The translations under genes were made by a program, and so were the position numbers. DNA of 64,000 nt from Burkholderiales bacterium (lineage in GTDB: Bacteria > Pseudomonadota > Gammaproteobacteria > Burkholderiales > Burkholderiaceae_C): assembly GCA_028868825.1 (NCBI GenBank), contig JAGWTU010000027.1, positions 1 to 64,000 of the forward strand. The letters run 5' to 3'. A model generated the notes under the pieces. The model was not told the origin of the DNA. It searched no databases and was given only the letters and a program-made list of their open reading frames with translations. Positions 10,763-22,747 of this stretch are shown here, in pieces. The number at the start of each line of letters is the position of its first letter. The first letter of the stretch is position 1.

Positions 10763-13057
10763 ATGGACGCAGCCACCGATCCCGACGCGACGATCGTCCA
10801 TTCGGTGCTGACGCGCACGGGCCGCGTCGACCCCGACGCCACCGTCATCCTCGGCGCCGCCCGCCCCACGCCGCCACCCGGCGCGCCGGCGCTGCCCGAG
10901 GCGCCGCCGCTGGCGCTGGCCGTCGGCACCCGGCTGCACGAATACCGCATCGATGGCGTGCTCGGCCAGGGCGGCTTCGGCATCACCTACCTGGCGACCG
11001 ACGTGAACCTCAACGCCGCCGTCGCGATCAAGGAATACCTGCCCGAGGAGATCGCTTTCCGCGCCGGCGACCGCAGCGTGAGCCCGAACGCCAGCGGCCA
11101 CCGCGACCGCTACCGCCAGGGTCTCGAGAGCTTTCTCGCCGAGGCGCGCACGCTGGCCAGCTTCCGCCACCCGGCGCTGGTGCGCGTGGCGCGCTTCTTC
11201 GAGGCCCATCGCACGGCCTATATGGTGCTGGAATACGAGCGCGGCAGTCCGCTGCGCGCCTGGTGGCCGGCGCATCGCGAGATCGGCGAGTCGGCGTTGA
11301 TCGGGCTGCTGCTGCCGCTGCTCGACGGCCTCGCGGCCGTGCACGGCGCGGGCTACCTGCACCGCGACATCAAGCCCGACAACATCCAGGTCCGCGCCGC
11401 CGACGGCAGCCTCGTGCTGCTGGACTTCGGCAGCGCCGGCCAGACGGTGGCCGCCGGCGGCCAGGGCGCGGTCGCGCTGACGCCGGGCTACGCGCCGATC
11501 GAGCAGTACGGACTCGGCGTGCAGGGCGCGTGGACCGATCTCTACGCCCTCGGCGCGACGCTGTACTGGGCCGTCACCGGCCGCAAGCCGCCCGACGCCG
11601 AGACGCGCGCCGCCGCGCCTTCGTCGTACGTCCCCGCCGTCGAGGCCGGCGCCGGGCATTGGGGCAGCGCCTTCCTGCGGGCGCTGGACTGGGCGCTCGA
11701 GACCGACCCGGCGCGGCGGCCGCCATCGGTGGCCGAGTTCCGCCGCGCACTGTGCGCCGACCATCTCGCCAGCCTCGGCCTGGCCGAGGCGCTGCAGCGC
11801 GGCGAGACCCGGCCCGACGCCGGCGCGCCGCGCGGCGCGCTCGCGCGTGCCGCCGCCCGCGCGCGCGGCGCGCTGCGGCTGCTCGTGTCGCCGCGCGACT
11901 GGCCGCTGGCACCCAAGCTGGCGCTCGCGCTCGTCGGCAGCGCGCTGCTGCCGATGGGGCTGGCGGGCGCCTACAACCTCGGCGTCGGTCTCGAGGCCGT
12001 CTCGGCCGGCGAGCTGCGCGCGGTCGAGCAGATCGCGCACAGCACGGCCGGCCGGGTGGCGCAGTTCGTCGGCGACAGCCGCAACCTCGCCCGCGCCGTC
12101 GCCAGCGACGGCGCCTTCGCCGCCTATCTCGCGCGGCCCGAGGCGACGACCGCGGCGGCGCTGACGGCGCAGCTGCGCCAGATCGTCGCCGCCAATCCCG
12201 AGATCCAGCTGCTGATGCTGATGGACACGGGCGGGCTGGCCGTGATCGCCAACGACGCCGCCGTGCTGGGGCGCAACTTCTCGTTCCGCGAATACTTCAA
12301 GTCGGCCATCGCCGGGCGGCCCTACGCGAGCGGGATCACGGTCGGTTCGGTCGCCGGCGAGCCCGGCATCTATTACGCCGAGCCGGTGCGCGGGGTCGAG
12401 GGGGCGGTCGCCGGCGTGCTCGTGCTGCGCATGCGCGGCTCGGTCGTCGCGCGCATCCTGGCCGAGGTGCACCGCGATTCGAACCTGACGCCGTTCATGG
12501 TCGACGGCGACGGCGTCGTCGTCGAGCATGGCGACGCGACCCGGCTGTACCACAGCCTGAGGCCGCTGCCGCCGGCGACGGCGCGCGACATCCGCGCCGA
12601 CCAGCGTTTCGGTCGCGACCGCATCGACAGCCTGGGCGAGACCGAACTGGCGCGCGCGCTGCTCGGCGCGCGCAGCGCCGGCCATGTCAGCTACCGCTCG
12701 GCGCGCGACGGCAGCGAGCAGATCGCCGGCTACGCGCCGGTCGACGGCCGCGACTGGGTCGTCGGCGTGACCGAGCCGCGTGCGACCTTCGAGGCACCGC
12801 TGCAGCGCCTGTACCGCGAACTGCTCGTCAGCGTCGCCCTCGTCGGCCTGTTGTTCACGGGCCTGGCGCTGCGGCTGGCGCGCGGCATCGTGCGCCCGAT
12901 CCGCGCCCTCACCGACGCCGCCAACGCGCTCAAGGCGGGCGACTACGAGGGGGCGAGCGTGCAGGTCGCGAGCCGCGACGAAGTCGGCCAGCTCGGCCGC
13001 ACCTTCAACGTCATGATCGACGTGCTGCGCCAGCGCGACCGCGAACGCGGGCCTTGA
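10763..13057 (+). CDS. Membrane Ser/Thr protein kinase with Cache-like sensor and HAMP
   Basis: 764 residues. An N-terminal tail (1-50) repeats DPDAT[IV] at T10 and T27. The kinase domain spans about 60-330: glycine loop GQGGFGITY, Lys90 in AIKEYLPE, catalytic HRDIKPDN (200-207) and DFG at 221-223, all intact. A Pro/Ala/Arg-rich linker leads to TM1 (about 385-405), an extracytoplasmic double-Cache-like sensor about 405-685 (NFSFREYFKSAIAGRPYASG, GIYYAEPV), TM2 (about 690-708) and a HAMP domain ending the protein. No output domain follows the HAMP, so signal must pass back to the N-terminal kinase or to partners. Two FHA proteins, which read phosphothreonine, are encoded at 19276 and 24388. 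Confidence 0.93.
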   Translation: MDAATDPDATIVHSVLTRTGRVDPDATVILGAARPTPPPGAPALPEAPPLALAVGTRLHEYRIDGVLGQGGFGITYLATDVNLNAAVAIKEYLPEEIAFRAGDRSVSPNASGHRDRYRQGLESFLAEARTLASFRHPALVRVARFFEAHRTAYMVLEYERGSPLRAWWPAHREIGESALIGLLLPLLDGLAAVHGAGYLHRDIKPDNIQVRAADGSLVLLDFGSAGQTVAAGGQGAVALTPGYAPIEQYGLGVQGAWTDLYALGATLYWAVTGRKPPDAETRAAAPSSYVPAVEAGAGHWGSAFLRALDWALETDPARRPPSVAEFRRALCADHLASLGLAEALQRGETRPDAGAPRGALARAAARARGALRLLVSPRDWPLAPKLALALVGSALLPMGLAGAYNLGVGLEAVSAGELRAVEQIAHSTAGRVAQFVGDSRNLARAVASDGAFAAYLARPEATTAAALTAQLRQIVAANPEIQLLMLMDTGGLAVIANDAAVLGRNFSFREYFKSAIAGRPYASGITVGSVAGEPGIYYAEPVRGVEGAVAGVLVLRMRGSVVARILAEVHRDSNLTPFMVDGDGVVVEHGDATRLYHSLRPLPPATARDIRADQRFGRDRIDSLGETELARALLGARSAGHVSYRSARDGSEQIAGYAPVDGRDWVVGVTEPRATFEAPLQRLYRELLVSVALVGLLFTGLALRLARGIVRPIRALTDAANALKAGDYEGASVQVASRDEVGQLGRTFNVMIDVLRQRDRERGP

Positions 13058-13078
13058 GCCGGGCGAGCGCGCCGCCGC

Positions 13079-13873
13079 TCACGGCCGCCACGCGATCATC
13101 GTGCGCACCATCGCCCGCAGCAGCGGCTTGACCTCGGCCGCGCGGGCCTCGTCCCAGCGCGGCGGCGCCGCCTCGTCGAAGTAGGCGCGCCAGCACATTT
13201 CGAGCTGCACGGCATGCAGGCCCTCGGCCGGACGGCCATGGGTGCGCGTGAGGTCGCCGCCGCGGAAGCGGCCGTCGACGACATGCGTGTAGCGCTGCTG
13301 CGCCGCCAGCAGCGTCGTCAGGGCCAGCCGCAGCCCGCGGCCGCAGCTCGTCGCGCCGACGGTGCCCAGGTTCAGCTGCGGCAGCCGGCCCTCGAACAGC
13401 CAGGGCAGTTCGCTGCGGATGCTGTGGCCGTCGAAGAACACGGCGTGGCCGTGGGCGGCGCGGATGCGTTCGAGCTCGGCGTCGATCGCCGCGCGGTAGG
13501 GTTGCCAGTAGACGCCGACGCGGCGCTCGATCTCGGCCGCGTCGGGCGCCTGACCCGGGCGGTAGATCGGCTCGCCGGTGAAATGGCGCGTCGGGCACAG
13601 CTCGGTGTTGTTCTGGCCGGCGTACATCGGCGTGTTCTCGCGCGGCCGGTTGAGGTCGATGACGTAGCGGCTGTAGCGCGGCACGATCAGGCCGGCGCCG
13701 AGATCGACGGCGAAGGCGTAGAGGCGGTCGAGATACCAGTCGGTGTCCTCGACGGCGAGCGCGCGCTCGGTGTAGCGCGGCGCGAGGTCGGCCGGGATCT
13801 CGGTGCCCACATGGGGGACGCTGATGAGCAGCGGTGTCGTGCCGCGGTGCAGGGTGTAGACCGACTCGCTCAT
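13079..13873 (-). CDS. hutG: N-formylglutamate deformylase
   Basis: Last step of the formylglutamate branch of histidine degradation: N-formylglutamate to glutamate plus formate. 264 residues with the family motifs [40 protein letters not shown] and [12 protein letters not shown]. The start at 13873 (MSESVYTL) follows a GAGGA-containing stretch and fits the family start; an upstream in-frame ATG at 13954 adds only low-complexity residues. It is divergent from hutU-hutH across a HutC-like operator. A formiminoglutamate deiminase (hutF) would be needed for this branch and is not in the window. Confidence 0.95.
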   Translation of the reverse strand: MSESVYTLHRGTTPLLISVPHVGTEIPADLAPRYTERALAVEDTDWYLDRLYAFAVDLGAGLIVPRYSRYVIDLNRPRENTPMYAGQNNTELCPTRHFTGEPIYRPGQAPDAAEIERRVGVYWQPYRAAIDAELERIRAAHGHAVFFDGHSIRSELPWLFEGRLPQLNLGTVGATSCGRGLRLALTTLLAAQQRYTHVVDGRFRGGDLTRTHGRPAEGLHAVQLEMCWRAYFDEAAPPRWDEARAAEVKPLLRAMVRTMIAWRP

Positions 13874-13973
13874 CCGCGCATCCTCGTCCTCCCCGCCGCG
13901 AACGCAAGCTGGCAAGGTTGGTGGTGCGGCCGCGCCATCGGGTTCCCGTCGCAAGGCCCCGCATTGCAGGATG

Positions 13974-13985
13974 TTGTATAGACAA
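13974..13985. promoter_or_regulatory. HutC-type operator
   Basis: TTGTATAGACAA between the divergent hutG and hutU starts. It matches the core of the HutC (GntR family) operators described for enterobacterial and pseudomonad hut operons (CTTGTATAGACAAG-like). HutC releases DNA on urocanate, so hutG and hutUH should be urocanate-induced. No hutC gene lies in the window. Confidence 0.75.
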
Positions 13986-14025
13986 ATATCATCGGCGCAT
14001 CGTAGCCGCTTTCGAAAGACCGATC

Positions 14026-15728
14026 ATGCCGAAGCCATCGATGCCCACGAAGCCTCCCGCCGGACCGCGTCCGGTGCGCGCGCCGCGGGGCAGCGCGCTG
14101 CATTGCGCCGACTGGACCATCGAGGCCGCCTGGCGCATGCTGCAGAACAACCTCGACCCCGAGGTGGCCGAGAACCCGGATGCGCTCGTCGTCTACGGCG
14201 GCATCGGCAAGGCGGCGCGCAACTGGGACTGTTTCGACGCGCTGCTCGCGGCGCTGCGCGCGCTCGCGCCCGACGAGACGCTGCTCGTGCAGAGCGGCAA
14301 GCCGGTGGGCGTGTTCCGCACCCACGCCGATGCGCCGCGCGTGCTCATCGCCAACAGCAACCTCGTGCCGCGCTGGGCGACCTGGGAGCATTTCGACGAG
14401 CTCGACCGCAAGGGCCTGATGATGTACGGCCAGATGACGGCCGGCAGCTGGATCTACATCGGCAGCCAGGGCATCGTGCAGGGTACCTACGAGACCTTCG
14501 TCGAAGCCGGGCGCCAGCATTACGGCGGCAGCCTGCAGGGGCGCTGGATCCTCAGCGCCGGGCTCGGTGGCATGGGCGGTGCGCAGCCGCTGGCGGCGAC
14601 CTTCGCCGGCGCCTGCTCGCTGAACATCGAATGCCAGCAGAGCCGCATCGACTTCCGGCTGCGCAGCCGCTATCTCGACGAGCAGGCCAGCGACCTCGAC
14701 GACGCGCTCGCGCGCATCGCTCGCCATTGCGCCGCCGGCCGCGCCGTCAGCGTCGGCCTGCTCGGCAATGCGGCCGAACTGCTGCCCGAGCTCGTGCGCC
14801 GCGGCGCGCGGCCCGACCTCGTCACCGACCAGACGAGCGCCCACGACCTCGTCAACGGCTACCTGCCTGCGGGCTGGAGCGTCGAGCGCTGGCGCGCGGC
14901 GCAGGCCGACCCGGCCCGCCACGCCGAGTTGCGCGAGGCAGCGGCCCGCAGCTGCGCCGTGCATGTGCGCGCGATGCTGGACTTCAAGGCCGCCGGCATC
15001 CCGGTCGTCGACTACGGCAACAACATCCGCCAGGTCGCCTTCGACGCCGGCGTCGCCGACGCCTTCGGCTTCCCCGGTTTCGTGCCGGCCTATGTCCGGC
15101 CGCTGTTCTGCCGCGGCAAGGGGCCGTTCCGCTGGGTCGCGCTCAGCGGCGACCCCGAGGACATCCGCCGCACCGACGCCAAGCTCGAGGAGCTGTTCCC
15201 GCAGGACGCGCACCTGCACCGCTGGCTGGCGATGGCGGGCGAGCGCATCGCCTTTCAGGGCCTGCCGGCGCGCATCTGCTGGATAGGCCTCGGTGAGCGC
15301 CACCGGGCCGGCCTCGCGTTCAACGAGATGGTCCGCAGCGGCGAGCTGAAGGCCCCCATCGTCATCGGCCGCGACCATCTCGACAGCGGCTCGGTGGCGT
15401 CGCCGAACCGCGAGACCGAGGCGATGCGCGACGGCAGCGACGCCGTCAGCGACTGGCCGCTGCTCAACGCGCTGCTGAACACGGCCAGCGGCGCGAGCTG
15501 GGTCAGCTTCCACCATGGCGGCGGCGTCGGCATGGGCTATTCGCAGCATGCCGGCGTCGTCATCGTCTGCGACGGCAGCGAAGCGGCGGCGCGGCGCATC
15601 GAGCGCGTGCTCTGGAACGACCCCGCGACCGGCGTCATGCGGCATGCCGACGCCGGCTACGACGAGGCCATCGCCTGCGCCCGCGAGCAGGGATTGAACT
15701 TGCCGATGATCAGCACCGGAGCGCTGTG

Positions 15729-15729
<1 letters not shown>
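14026..15729 (+). CDS. hutU: Urocanate hydratase
   Basis: Converts urocanate to 4-imidazolone-5-propionate with tightly bound NAD+ as electrophile. 567 residues, slightly longer than usual because of a Pro/Arg-rich N-terminal extension (1-22). Motifs: [55 protein letters not shown], and the active-site-region Cys418 in [11 protein letters not shown]. Start at 14026 lies 40 bases after the HutC-like operator. The stop overlaps the hutH ATG by one base. Confidence 0.97.
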
Positions 15730-18672
<2,943 letters not shown>

Positions 18673-18735
18673 GTCGGACGCCGGCAACGCTGCCTACAAT
18701 CCGCGCCGAATCGAATATCCGAGGGAATCGACATC

Positions 18736-19239
18736 ATGGACGATAGTGACGACGGCGCGCGCGTCGGCCTGTGGGTGGTGCTGGGCATCATCACGCTGCT
18801 GCTGTTCGGGCTCATCGGGGGCCTGGCGATCCGCCAGGTGCACAAGGCCTCTGCACCCGCCTCGGCAGCGCCTGCTGCGGTGGCCGATGCCGACGCCGTG
18901 GTCGACGTGCCGCTGACCGGCGAGCTGCTGGGCAAGATCTACTTCGACCTCGGATCGGCGGCGCTGCCGCCCGATGCCGCGGCGACGCTGTCGACGGTGC
19001 TCACCGCGGTCACGCATGCGGGACCGGGCGCCAAGCTCGTGCTCGCCGGCTTCCACGACGCCAGCGGCGACGCGGCGAAGAATGCCGAGCTGGCCAAGCA
19101 GCGTGCGAAAGCGGTGCGCGCGGCGTTGCAGGCGGTGGGGCTGGACGCGGCGCGCGTGATGCTGCGCAAGCCGGAATCGACGACCGGCGACGGCGCCGCC
19201 ACCGAGGCGCGGCGCGTCGAGATCCGGCTCGTTCCTTGA
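18736..19239 (+). CDS. OmpA-family membrane-anchored protein
   Basis: 167 residues. A single TM helix (about 11-32, LWVVLGIITLLLFGLIGGLA) anchors a short Ala/Pro linker and a C-terminal OmpA-like peptidoglycan-binding domain (about 58-167): KIYFDLGSAALPPDA, then KQRAKAVRAALQAVGLDAAR and a RRVEIRLVP end. The expected Asp/Arg pair of OmpA-like domains appears partly degenerate, so peptidoglycan binding is inferred. Gene ends inside a tandem 8-base repeat. Confidence 0.85.
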   Translation: MDDSDDGARVGLWVVLGIITLLLFGLIGGLAIRQVHKASAPASAAPAAVADADAVVDVPLTGELLGKIYFDLGSAALPPDAAATLSTVLTAVTHAGPGAKLVLAGFHDASGDAAKNAELAKQRAKAVRAALQAVGLDAARVMLRKPESTTGDGAATEARRVEIRLVP

Positions 19240-19268
19240 ACGGCTGAACGGCTGAACGGCTGAACGGC
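19237..19268. repeat. Four tandem copies of TGAACGGC
   Basis: Four perfect 8-base units starting at the stop codon of the OmpA-like gene, followed by a degenerate fifth (TGAGCGCT, 19269-19276) that reaches the stop codon of the convergent FHA-GGDEF gene. The unit length is not a multiple of three, so the repeat number could alter the 3' end of either gene only if it moved inside coding sequence. Confidence 0.95.
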
Positions 19269-19275
19269 TGAGCGC

Positions 19276-20187
19276 TTACGAGGCGACGCGGTCGCGGCCG
19301 CCATGCTTGGCGGCATACAGCATCGCATCGGCCGCGCCCAGCAGTTCGCGCGCCTGCGTCATCTCGGCGCTCCAGCGCGCGACGCCGATCGACACCGTCT
19401 GGTGCCGCGTTTCGACGCGGTCCTCGCCCGGCACCTTGAACTCGTGCTCGCGCGCCGCCACGGCGACGCGCACGCGCTCGGCCAGATCGACCGCGGCGCG
19501 CAGTTCGGTGGCCGGCAGCACGACGGCGAACTCCTCGCCGCCGACGCGTCCGACGACGTCGGTGCCGCGCACCGTGTCCTTCACCGCGGCCGCGGCGAGT
19601 CGCAGCACCTCGTCGCCGGCGTTGTGGCCGTAGCGGTCGTTGACCGACTTGAAATGGTCCAGGTCCAGCTCCATCACGGCCAGCGGACGGCCGATGCGGC
19701 GCGCGAGGTCGATCTCGCGCTGCAGCGCGTCGAGCAGGTATTTCTTCGTGTGCACGCCGGTGCCCTCGTCGACCGTCGCCATGCGGTAGATGCGGTCGTG
19801 CAGCAGCGCGTCCAGGCTGTGGCGGCCGTAGAACTTGAGGATCACGTCGCCGACGCGGATCAGGTCGCCGTCCTTCAGCGCCGCCGCGGCCTCGAGCCGG
19901 ACCTCGTTGAGGAAGGTGCCGTTCGCCGATCCGAGGTCGCGCAGCAGCACCTGCTCGCCATGCTGGCGCAACTCGGCATGGCGGCGGCTGATGCCGGGGC
20001 TGTCCAGCCGCGCGTCGGCCTCATGGGTGCGCCCGATGACCATGCAGGGGCCTTCGATGGCGTAGCGGCGGCCGATGTCCGCGCCGCTGTAGACGATGAC
20101 GCAGGCGTCGCGCGGCCCGGTGCCGTGGATCGCCTGCAACAGCGTCGCGCTGCCCTGCTGGAGGTGGATGGTCGAGGTTTCCCACAT
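19276..20187 (-). CDS. FHA-GGDEF diguanylate cyclase
   Basis: 303 residues, soluble. N-terminal FHA phosphothreonine-binding domain (about 28-118: VIGRTHEADARL, SRRHAEL, SANGTFLN) followed by a GGDEF domain (about 135-300). Active-site GGEEF is intact (GRVGGEEFAVVL), with an inhibitory RGTD exactly five residues before it. The FHA part keeps the Arg, Ser-Arg-Arg-His and Asn residues that contact phosphothreonine, suggesting cyclase activity is gated by binding a phosphorylated partner, perhaps the kinase at 10763 (inference). Confidence 0.94.
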   Translation of the reverse strand: MWETSTIHLQQGSATLLQAIHGTGPRDACVIVYSGADIGRRYAIEGPCMVIGRTHEADARLDSPGISRRHAELRQHGEQVLLRDLGSANGTFLNEVRLEAAAALKDGDLIRVGDVILKFYGRHSLDALLHDRIYRMATVDEGTGVHTKKYLLDALQREIDLARRIGRPLAVMELDLDHFKSVNDRYGHNAGDEVLRLAAAAVKDTVRGTDVVGRVGGEEFAVVLPATELRAAVDLAERVRVAVAAREHEFKVPGEDRVETRHQTVSIGVARWSAEMTQARELLGAADAMLYAAKHGGRDRVAS

Positions 20188-20254
20188 GGTGTGCTCGTCC
20201 GGCGTTGCGGCCGGTGCCAGGGTCCGAAGTATCGGGCCAGTCGGCGCCGGCCGG

Positions 20255-21325
20255 TCAAGCCGGGGGGCGGCCGTCGTGTTTTCTCAACGCCGGGGTCGCC
20301 TGCAGGCGGCCGACCTCGAGGCCGTTCCAGTTCGACAGGCGCAGATCGCTGAGGCCGCGCAGGAAGGCGGCATCGGCATCGGCCAGCGGCAACAGGCATT
20401 CGATGAGCGCCGCCATCGCGACCTCGCAGGCGCGGGCATTGTTGCCGTCGTCGATCTTCACGGCGACGCCCAGGCCGAGTTCGGGCAGCGCGGCGCAATG
20501 CACGCCCTCGGCGCCAACCTTGCAGAACACGCGCTCGCCCAGGCGTTCCATCACGCGCGTGTCGAAGCGGCCCGTGCCCGCGACCATGTAAGGCGCCGCC
20601 GCGACGGCCGCGCGCAGCCGCCGTGCGGCGCGGGCATGGCCCTCGCTCAGGCCGACGCCGCTGCCGACGCGCGCGAAGGCGAGCGCGAGGCGGCGCAGCG
20701 GAATCGCATAGGTCGGGATCGAGCAGCCGTCGGTGCCGACCGCCGTGCGCGCGAGATCGTTCCCGGTCGCGGCCTCGATCGCGGCGCCGACCTCGCGCAT
20801 CACCGGATGCTCGGGTCGCACGTAGCCGCGCAGGAAGGTGCGCGCGTCGGCGGCGCCGGTCGAACCGACCGCGTTCGCCATCAGGCAGCCGAGGCAGACG
20901 AAGCCGGCATGCTTGCCCGAGCAGTTGTTGTGCAGCGCCGTCGGTGGCGTGCCAGCGGCCGCCAGCGCCTTCAGCGAGGCGTCGTGCGACGGCCAATGGA
21001 CGCCGCATTCGAGCACCGAGGCGTCGACGCCGGCCTTGGCGAGCATCGCCGCGGCGGCCTCGACATGGCGCGGCTCGCCGCCATGCGAGGCGCAGGCCAG
21101 CGCGAGTTCGGCGTCGACGAGGCCCCAGCGTTCGGCCGCGCCGCTGGCCACCAGCGGCAGCGCCTGCAGCACCTTGATGGCCGAGCGCGGGAACACGGCG
21201 CGGTCGATGTCGCCGATCTGCAGCCGCAAGGCGCCGTCGGCATCGACGACGGCGACGGCGCCGCGATGCGCCGACTCGACGATGCCGCCGCGCAGCGCCT
21301 GGACGAGGACGGGGTTGGCCTGCAT
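20255..21325 (-). CDS. Asparaginase (thermolabile, Rhizobium etli type II-like, Asparaginase_II family)
   Basis: 356 residues of the family that includes the R. etli thermolabile L-asparaginase, which hydrolyses asparagine to aspartate and ammonia and is unrelated to AnsA/AnsB. Motifs: RSAIKVLQALPL, LACASHGGEPRHVE, ALHNNCSGKHAGFV (with the conserved Cys, Ser, Lys), and GTDGCSIPTYAIPL. Start at 21325 (MQANPVLVQALRGG) matches the family beginning. It is a lone gene in front of the FHA-GGDEF gene (67-base gap). Confidence 0.9.
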   Translation of the reverse strand: MQANPVLVQALRGGIVESAHRGAVAVVDADGALRLQIGDIDRAVFPRSAIKVLQALPLVASGAAERWGLVDAELALACASHGGEPRHVEAAAAMLAKAGVDASVLECGVHWPSHDASLKALAAAGTPPTALHNNCSGKHAGFVCLGCLMANAVGSTGAADARTFLRGYVRPEHPVMREVGAAIEAATGNDLARTAVGTDGCSIPTYAIPLRRLALAFARVGSGVGLSEGHARAARRLRAAVAAAPYMVAGTGRFDTRVMERLGERVFCKVGAEGVHCAALPELGLGVAVKIDDGNNARACEVAMAALIECLLPLADADAAFLRGLSDLRLSNWNGLEVGRLQATPALRKHDGRPPA

Positions 21326-21372
21326 GGTGCCGGCGGGTGGGTCAGGCGGCTCGGGCTGTTCGGCGCCGGCGC

Positions 21373-21753
21373 TCAGCGCTTGATGAGCAGGCTTTCCTTG
21401 CTGGCGCCCTGGGCGACGAGGTCGCGGAACCATTGCGGCGGCTTGCCGACGCCGACCCAGGTCTCCTGCGGGCGCTGCGGGTTGGCGTACTTGGGTGCGC
21501 GCGGAGCCGTTGCCGCGGCGGGCTCGCCGGCGGCGGCCTTGGGGGCCCTGGCGACGCTGCGGGCACTGCGCGCCGGCAGATAGGGCTTCAATGCCTCGAT
21601 GCCTTCGGCGATCGTGAAACCCGACATCTGCAGCTTCTTGGCGTAGCCGTCGGCGAGGACCTTGACTTCCTCGGCGCGCTTCTGGTTGATCGCCTGCTGG
21701 GTTTCCTGCAGCAGGGCGTGGAGTTCCGGGAACGAGAGTTTGCTGATGTCCAT
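21373..21753 (-). CDS. H-NS-family nucleoid-associated protein
   Basis: 126 residues. N-terminal coiled-coil oligomerisation segment (MDISKLSFPELHALLQETQQ, QKRAEEVKVLADGYAKK), an Ala/Pro/Arg linker, and the C-terminal H-NS DNA-binding motif YANPQRPQETWVGVGKPPQW. The usual TWxGRGRxPxW hook reads GVGK here, so minor-groove binding may be weaker. The start is placed at 21753, where the conserved N-terminus begins. H-NS-type proteins commonly silence AT-richer foreign DNA such as the island at 31045. Confidence 0.88.
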   Translation of the reverse strand: MDISKLSFPELHALLQETQQAINQKRAEEVKVLADGYAKKLQMSGFTIAEGIEALKPYLPARSARSVARAPKAAAGEPAAATAPRAPKYANPQRPQETWVGVGKPPQWFRDLVAQGASKESLLIKR

Positions 21754-21863
21754 GCTCTTCGGTTCGATGTGGCCACCGCGGGTGCTGCGGCAATCCGCCA
21801 CGGTTGCCGGGCGGGGCCATCATGTTAACTGGCCCATCCCGCCCGAGCGGGCAGAATCGGACC

Positions 21864-22745
21864 ATGCCCATGAGTGCCGTCGTGCTGGTGTTGCTGGCGG
21901 CGCTGCTGCACGCGACATGGAACATCGCCGCCAAACGCGCCGGCGGCGACCAGCGCTTCGCGCTGCTGTCGGCGCTGCTGACGGTCGTCATCTGGCTGCC
22001 GCTGGGCCTGTGGTTCGGCGTCGAGGAATGGCCGCGCTGGGGCCTGAGGCAGTGGCTCGCCGTGAGCGCGAGCGCCGCCGTCCACCTGCTGTACTACAAC
22101 ACCTTGCTCAAGGGCTACCGACTCGCCGACCTCACCGTCGTCTACCCGCTGGCGCGTGGCAGCGGCCCGCTGCTGAGCGCGAGCGCGGCGGTGCTGCTGC
22201 TCGGCGAGCGGTTGAGCGCGGCCGGCGCCGCCGGCATCGCCGCCGTCTGCGGCGGCGTGTTCCTGATCGCCGGCGGCCCGGCGCTGTGGCGCGGCGGCCA
22301 TGATCCGGCGCAGCGCCGGCGCGTCGGCGCTGGCCTGCGCTGGGGGCTGCTGACGGGGGCGACGATCGCCTGCTATTCGGTCATCGACGGCTACGCGGTC
22401 AAGGTGCTGGCGATGGGGCCCCTCGTCTACGACTACATGTGCAACGTGCTGCGCGTGCCGTTGCAGGTGCCGCTGCTGCTGGGCGACCGCGCGGCGCTGG
22501 CCGCGACGTGGCGGCGGCAGTGGCGGCATGCGCTCGTCGTCGCGCTGCTCAGCCCGGCCGCCTACATCCTCGTGCTGCAGGCGCTGACGCTGGCGCCGCT
22601 GTCGCATGTGGCGCCGGCGCGCGAGGTCTCGATGCTGTTCGCCGCGCTGCTCGGTGGGCGGCTGCTCGGCGAGGGCGACCGCCGGCTGCGCCTGGCCGGC
22701 GCCGGCTGCATCGCCGCCGGCGTCGTCGCGCTGGCGCTGGGGTAG
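21864..22745 (+). CDS. EamA-family (DMT) transporter
   Basis: 293 residues with about ten hydrophobic helices in two repeated EamA halves (VVLVLLAALLHATWNIAAKR opening; second half begins about GLLTGATIACYSVIDGYAVK). DMT proteins export or import small metabolites; substrate not predictable. ATG 21864 is followed by another in-frame ATG at 21870. The stop is 2 bases before the next gene, so the two are co-transcribed. Confidence 0.88.
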   Translation: MPMSAVVLVLLAALLHATWNIAAKRAGGDQRFALLSALLTVVIWLPLGLWFGVEEWPRWGLRQWLAVSASAAVHLLYYNTLLKGYRLADLTVVYPLARGSGPLLSASAAVLLLGERLSAAGAAGIAAVCGGVFLIAGGPALWRGGHDPAQRRRVGAGLRWGLLTGATIACYSVIDGYAVKVLAMGPLVYDYMCNVLRVPLQVPLLLGDRAALAATWRRQWRHALVVALLSPAAYILVLQALTLAPLSHVAPAREVSMLFAALLGGRLLGEGDRRLRLAGAGCIAAGVVALALG

Positions 22746-22747
22746 GC

